Origin: Methylobacterium sp.
GTDB lineage: Bacteria > Pseudomonadota > Alphaproteobacteria > Rhizobiales > Beijerinckiaceae
DNA length: 47,676 nt
Direction: 5' to 3'
Assembly: GCA_013823325.1 (NCBI GenBank)
Contig: PNLY01000037.1
Span: 1 to 47,676, forward strand
This document shows positions 42,784 to 47,676 of this stretch, piece after piece. Numbering within the stretch: position 1 is the stretch's first letter; each line of letters starts with the position of its first letter. The notes under the pieces were generated by a model. That model saw only the letters and a list, made by a program, of their open reading frames with translations, searched no databases and was not told the origin of the DNA. The position numbers were made by a program, and so were the translations under genes.

Positions 42784-44142
42784 ATGAACGTTCGGAACAC
42801 GACTGCCGCGCAAGCGCAGGACAGCGCAGCCAGGAGCGCGATCGCGGCCGGCTACATGTCGGGCTTCGGCAACGGCTTCGAGACCGAGGCCTTGCCGGGC
42901 GCGCTGCCGCTCGGCCGCAACTCGCCGCAGCAATGCGCCTACGGGCTCTATGCCGAGCAGCTCTCCGGCTCGCCCTTCACCGCGCCGCGCACCACCAATG
43001 AACGCTCCTGGCTCTACCGTATCCGGCCGACGGTCGCCCATTGGAACACCTTCAGGAAGGTCGATACCCGGCTCTGGCGCACGGCGCCGGCCCGCGAGGT
43101 CGACATGCCGATCGCGCCGCTGCGCTGGAGCCCGCTCCCGATCCCGAGCGAGCCGCTCTCCTTCATCGAGGGCATCCGCAGCATGACCACCGCCGGCGAT
43201 GCCGGCAGCCAGGGCGGCATGGGCGCGCATGTCTACCTGATCACCCGCTCGATGGTGGACGAATACTTCTACAACGCCGATGGCGAGATGCTGTTCGTGC
43301 CGCAGCAGGGCTCCTTACGCCTCTGGACCGAGTTCGGCATCATCGACATCGAGCCCGGCGAGATCGCGGTCATCCCGCGCGGCGTCAAGATCCGGGTCGA
43401 GCTCACGGAGGGCCCGGCGCGCGGCTATATCTGCGAGAACTATGGCGGCGCCTTCACCTTGCCGGAGCGCGGGCCGATCGGCGCGAACTGCCTCGCCAAT
43501 CCCCGAGATTTCCTCACCCCCGTCGCAGCCTACGAGGACCGCGACGCGCCGTCGAAGATGTATGTGAAATGGGGCGGCAATCTCTGGGCCGCCGACATCG
43601 ACCATTCGCCGCTCGACGTCGTCGCCTGGCACGGCAATTACGCGCCCTACAAATACGATCTCCGGCGCTTCTCGCCGGTCGGCCCGATCCTCTACGACCA
43701 TGCCGACCCGTCGATCTTCACCGTGCTGACCTCGCCCTCGGAGACGCCCGGCACGGCGAACATCGATTTCGTCATCTTCTCCGACCGCTGGCTGGTGGCC
43801 GAGAACACCTTCCGCCCGCCCTGGTACCATATGAACGTGATGAGCGAGTTCATGGGGCTGGTCTACGGTGTCTACGACGCCAAGACCGGCGGCGGCTTCG
43901 TGCCGGGCGGCATCTCGCTGCACAATACGATGCTGCCGCACGGCCCTGATGTGGACGCCTTCGAGAAGGCCAGCACCGTCGAGCTGAAGCCGCACAAGCT
44001 CGAGGGCACGCTCGCTTTCATGTTCGAGACGCGCTTCCCGCAGCAGGTCACCGCCTTCGCCGCGCAGAGCGAGTCGTTGCAGCAGGACTATGGCGGCTAT
44101 GGCCACAAGCTGACCAAGCATTTCGACCCGAACAAGCCCTGA
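42784..44142 (+). CDS. hmgA: Homogentisate 1,2-dioxygenase
   Basis: Iron(II) dioxygenase (452 aa) that opens the ring of homogentisate to maleylacetoacetate in tyrosine/phenylalanine breakdown. It matches the family over its whole length, from [20 protein letters not shown] to [14 protein letters not shown]. The iron ligands are His349 and Glu355 ([12 protein letters not shown]) and His385 (MLPHGPD), with the same spacing as in the human enzyme (335, 341, 371); the catalytic-base histidine corresponds to His306. ATG 42784 follows GGGAGCAGG. No fumarylacetoacetase or maleylacetoacetate isomerase is nearby; the next genes are a liv-type importer on the other strand, so the rest of the pathway lies elsewhere. 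Confidence 0.97.
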   Translation: MNVRNTTAAQAQDSAARSAIAAGYMSGFGNGFETEALPGALPLGRNSPQQCAYGLYAEQLSGSPFTAPRTTNERSWLYRIRPTVAHWNTFRKVDTRLWRTAPAREVDMPIAPLRWSPLPIPSEPLSFIEGIRSMTTAGDAGSQGGMGAHVYLITRSMVDEYFYNADGEMLFVPQQGSLRLWTEFGIIDIEPGEIAVIPRGVKIRVELTEGPARGYICENYGGAFTLPERGPIGANCLANPRDFLTPVAAYEDRDAPSKMYVKWGGNLWAADIDHSPLDVVAWHGNYAPYKYDLRRFSPVGPILYDHADPSIFTVLTSPSETPGTANIDFVIFSDRWLVAENTFRPPWYHMNVMSEFMGLVYGVYDAKTGGGFVPGGISLHNTMLPHGPDVDAFEKASTVELKPHKLEGTLAFMFETRFPQQVTAFAAQSESLQQDYGGYGHKLTKHFDPNKP

Positions 44143-44170
44143 GCACGGGGCTTACCAGCTACGCGGCGTC

Positions 44171-44858
44171 TCAGATGCCGAGATAGGCCTCGCGGATGCG
44201 CGGGTCGGCGATCAGCTCCTCGGCCGTGCCGCTGAAGCCGATGCGGCCGGTCTCCATGACATAGCCGCGGTCGGCGATCCGCAGGGCGGCATAAGCGTTC
44301 TGCTCGACCAGCAGCACGGTGACGCCGAGCGACTTCAGGTTCTTCACGACATCGAAGATCTGCGCCACCAGGATCGGCGCCAGACCCATGCTGGGCTCGT
44401 CGAGCAGGAGGCAGGCTGGCCGGGCCATCAAGGCGCGCCCGATCGCCAGCATCTGCTGCTGGCCGCCGGAAAGGCCGCCGGCCGGCAAATTGCGCTTCTC
44501 CTTCAGGATCGGGAACATGGCGAAGGCATCGGCCATGTCACGCTCGACACGCTCGTCGGCGAAGAGATAGGCGCCGAGCCGAAGGTTCTCCTCGACGGTG
44601 AGGTTGGTGAAGATCAGCCGGCCTTCCGGCGATTGCGAAAGTCCCAGCCCCACGCGGCGATGGGCCGGGATCGCCTTCAGCGCCTCGCCGCGGAAGATGA
44701 TCGCGCCGCCGCTCGCCGGCTGGACGCCGGAGATGCAGCGCAACAGCGTGGTCTTGCCGGCGCCATTGGCGCCGACCACGGTGACGATCTCGCCGGAGCC
44801 GACCTCGAGGTCGACGCCGTGCAGGACCTCGATGCGGCCATAGCGCGAGCGCAGCCCC

Positions 44859-44872
<14 letters not shown>
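44171..44872 (-). CDS. livF: Branched-chain-type ABC transporter ATPase LivF (second set)
   Basis: ATPase (233 aa) of the second HAAT-type importer in the window. Walker A GANGAGKTT, LSGGQQQM signature, Walker B CLLLDEPSMGLAP and the LSQSPEGRLIF motif are clear. It overlaps livG by 14 bases and is the last gene of the operon, converging with hmgA across 28 bases. Sequence differs clearly from the LivF at 21394-22092, so the two importers are not recent duplicates. Confidence 0.94.
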
Positions 44873-45643
<771 letters not shown>

Positions 45644-45644
<1 letters not shown>

Positions 45645-46597
45645 CAGCCCCTCCCCTTCAGGCGGCGCATGATCGAGGGCAGCAGCCCCTCACGCATGAA
45701 GATCATCACCAGCATCATGATCAGGCCGAGGATGAGGTTCTCGTATTGCTGCAGCACGGTCAGCGCCTGCGGCAGCAGGGTCAGCGTCGCGGCGCCGAGA
45801 ATGGCGCCCGGCACCGAGCCGACACCGCCGAAGACGGTCATGGTCACCAGCTCGACCGAATGCAGGAAACCGGCGACGTCGGGCGTGATGAAGCGGTTCA
45901 TCAGCGCCAGCAGCGAGCCGGAGAGCGAGGCGTAGACGGCCGAGATCACGAAAGCCGACAGCTTGAGCCGGGCGACATCGACGCCGACGGTGCGGGCCGC
46001 GACCTCGGAATCATGCAGCGCGCGCAGCGCCCTCCCCGACGGGCTGTCGTGCAGGTTGAGCGCGATCCAGGCGCCGGCGAGCATGGAGAGGCCGGTAGTG
46101 GCGTACCAGAATTGCGCGTTGCTCAGGCCGACGCCGATCGAGGCGAGTGCGCCGCGCAGGCCGAGCTCGGCGACCTCGCGCCCGTCCGGCCCGCCAGTGA
46201 TCTTCGCCTCATTGGCGAGGACCATCGAGACGAGGATGCCGAAGCCGAGGGTGGCGACGGCGAGGTAATAGCCCTTGAGCCGCAGGATCGGCCGGCCGAT
46301 CAGCCAGGCGACGCCGCCTGAAAGCAGCGCCCCAAGCAACATGGCCAAGCCTGGATGCAGGCCGAGATAGCCAGGCGCCAGAGCGCAGGCATAGGCGCCG
46401 ATCCCGGCAAAGCCGGCATGGCCGAGGCTGATCTGGCCGGCGAAGCCGATCAGCACGACGAGGCCGGTGACAGCGAGCCCGTTGACGAAGATCAGCGCGC
46501 CGATGCGGTAATAGAAATTCGAGGGGAAGAAGGCCGGCGCCAGCACGACCAGCAGCGCCAGCACGATCAAGGTGAGATGCTTTTGGGACAGGCGCAT
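45644..46597 (-). CDS. livM: Branched-chain-type ABC transporter permease LivM (second set)
   Basis: Membrane subunit (317 aa). The core motif LIGFAGQISLGHAGFAGIGAYACAL and the loop GRALRALHDSEVAARTVGVD are typical; TVFGGVGSVPGAILGA appears near the C-terminus. It lacks the N-terminal extension seen in the LivM at 22882-24057. It starts 2 bases after the livH stop. Confidence 0.94.
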
Positions 46598-46599
46598 CG

Positions 46600-47472
46600 T
46601 CAGACCCGGTCCATCGCCCTGCGGCCGAGCAGGCCTTGCGGCCGCACGAACAGGATCACCAGGATCAGGACGAAGGCGACGGCGTCCTTGTAGACCGAAC
46701 TGACATAGCCGGCGGTCAGCGCCTCGATCAGTCCAAGCAGCAGGCCGCCAGCCAGCGCTCCGGCCGGAACCCCCATGCCGCCGAGCATGGCGGCGGCGAA
46801 GCCCTTCAGCGCCGTCGCCACACCGAGATCATAGCTGGTCAGGGTGATCGGGGTGACGAGCACGCCGGCGAGCGCGCCGATCGCGGCCGAGACGGCGAAG
46901 CTCAGCGTCATCATGTGATTGGGATTAATGCCGACCAGACTCGCGGCTATGCGGTTGTTGGCGGTGGCGAGCACGGCCTTGCCGGTCAGCGTGCGGGCGA
47001 AGAACAGCCAGAGCCCGAGGAAGATCGCGACCGCCCCGGCGATGACCCAGAGACTCTGCGGCAGGATCGTTGCGCCGAAGACCCTGAGCGGATCGTCGCC
47101 GGAGAAGCCCGGGAAGCGGTGGAGCTGCTTGTCGAAGACGAGTTGGGCGCTGCCGCGCAGGAAGATCGAGGCGCCGATGGTGATGATGATCAGGCTGGCG
47201 ACGGGCGCACCGCGGGCCGGCTCGATCGCCAGCTTGTTGAGGAGCACGCCGACCACTGCGGCGGCGAGGATGGCGAGCAGCGCCGCCAGCGGCAGCGGGA
47301 TGCCGGCCTGCCAGGCGAAGAAGGTGATCATGCCGCCGAGCATGACGAACTCGCCCTGGGCGAAGTTCACCACGTCGGAGGCATTGTAGATCAGGGTGAA
47401 GCCGAGCGCGACGAGCGCATAGACCGCGCCGACCGTCACGCCCGACAACAGGTATTGGAGAAGTTCCGGCAC
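46600..47472 (-). CDS. livH: Branched-chain-type ABC transporter permease LivH (second set)
   Basis: Membrane subunit (290 aa). It starts at GTG 47472 (PELLQYLLSGVTVGAVYALVALGF) with GGGGAG six bases upstream; the frame stays open to 47565, but that part has no start with a ribosome site. YNASDVVNFAQGEFVMLGG and the ending VRPQGLLGRRAMDRV are characteristic. It is the first gene of a livHMGF operon. No binding protein is seen; it may lie beyond the right edge. Confidence 0.93.
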   Translation of the reverse strand: MPELLQYLLSGVTVGAVYALVALGFTLIYNASDVVNFAQGEFVMLGGMITFFAWQAGIPLPLAALLAILAAAVVGVLLNKLAIEPARGAPVASLIIITIGASIFLRGSAQLVFDKQLHRFPGFSGDDPLRVFGATILPQSLWVIAGAVAIFLGLWLFFARTLTGKAVLATANNRIAASLVGINPNHMMTLSFAVSAAIGALAGVLVTPITLTSYDLGVATALKGFAAAMLGGMGVPAGALAGGLLLGLIEALTAGYVSSVYKDAVAFVLILVILFVRPQGLLGRRAMDRV

Positions 47473-47676
47473 GCTATGCTCCCCGTGGCACCTGTGCTTG
47501 GCTGCCGACCGATGGTGATGATTTCTTAGCCAGCCAAAGGGTTTCCAGCAGGCGGAACCAGACATGCTGGGCGCGGGGAACCCTTCTCCCGTGTGGGAGA
47601 AGGGCAGGGATGAGGGCCTGCCCTATCGAAGAGGGAGCAACGGCTCCGCATCGGCCTAACAATCAGCGGCGGTCCC
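47473..47676. other. Upstream region of the second liv operon
   Basis: About 200 bases without a gene; holds the livH promoter and the palindromic repeat at 47581-47604. Nothing else recognised. Confidence 0.4.
47581..47604. repeat. Short palindromic repeat CCCTTCTCCC-gtgt-GGGAGAAGGG
   Basis: Ten-base perfect arms around GTGT, followed by the GCAGGGATGAGGGC run often seen with such elements. This type of intergenic palindrome is common as a dispersed repeat in Rhizobiales genomes; only one copy lies in this window, so the dispersed nature is from knowledge, not seen here. Confidence 0.6.

Noticed and set aside
42596..42787. 63-residue plus-strand frame before hmgA
   Set aside because: No ribosome site and it overlaps the promoter region and the hmgA start.

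Overview
The window is GC-rich (most genes show strong G/C at third codon positions) and dense with ABC importers, LysR/LacI/MarR regulators and short catabolic operons. This is the style of a soil or rhizosphere alphaproteobacterium of the order Hyphomicrobiales; Bosea or a close relative is my best guess, inferred from protein style and not proven by any marker gene. I see no rRNA, tRNA, CRISPR array, integrase or complete insertion sequence.

Layout. (1) 1-6970, minus strand: a type I restriction-modification operon, hsdR - DUF429 - hsdM - hsdS. Each junction is an ATGA overlap, and hsdS runs off the left edge. A DUF429 (RNase H-like fold) gene lodged between hsdR and hsdM is the most unusual arrangement here. 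(2) 6971-7826: non-coding sequence containing a frameshifted C-terminal relic of a sugar ABC ATPase, which marks the scar between the restriction island and the sugar island. (3) 7827-16418: a uronide/oligosaccharide utilisation island. A GH88 unsaturated glucuronyl hydrolase and a LacI regulator read left; two permeases, an ATPase, a Tat-exported binding protein and a DUF2264 protein read right. TTTCG/CGAAA palindromes lie in the shared promoter.

(4) 16768-26435: a flavin monooxygenase, a Rid-family protein lacking the usual arginine, and a DUF1028 protein (plus) converge on a LysR gene, an ArgE-type deacylase and livFGMH (minus). The matching binding protein is divergent. Together they look like uptake and degradation of an N-acylated or otherwise N-substituted small molecule. 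(5) 26540-32462: a LysR regulator diverges from an RraA-family aldolase, an aminotransferase and a polar amino acid ABC importer. The simplest reading is import of a hydroxylated amino acid, transamination to a 4-hydroxy-2-oxoacid and aldol cleavage.

(6) 32517-36405, minus: a DUF4173 membrane protein, an OmpR-type response regulator and a sensor kinase, all with overlapping start/stop codons. (7) 36823-38233: a two-cysteine OhrR-like MarR regulator divergent from an exported alpha/beta hydrolase, with TATCGCGATA palindromes between them and a strong terminator after the hydrolase. (8) 38495-42490, minus: a 1,331-residue Pls/PosA-type single-module NRPS (A-PCP-membrane/hexapeptide region) whose substrate pocket carries two acidic residues, suggesting a cationic amino acid. 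(9) 42784-44142: homogentisate 1,2-dioxygenase. (10) 44171-47472, minus: a second livHMGF set with no binding protein in view.

Limits: everything comes from reading translations and motifs by eye; no database search was run. Family assignments with clear catalytic motifs are firm. Substrates of transporters and enzymes are inferences.
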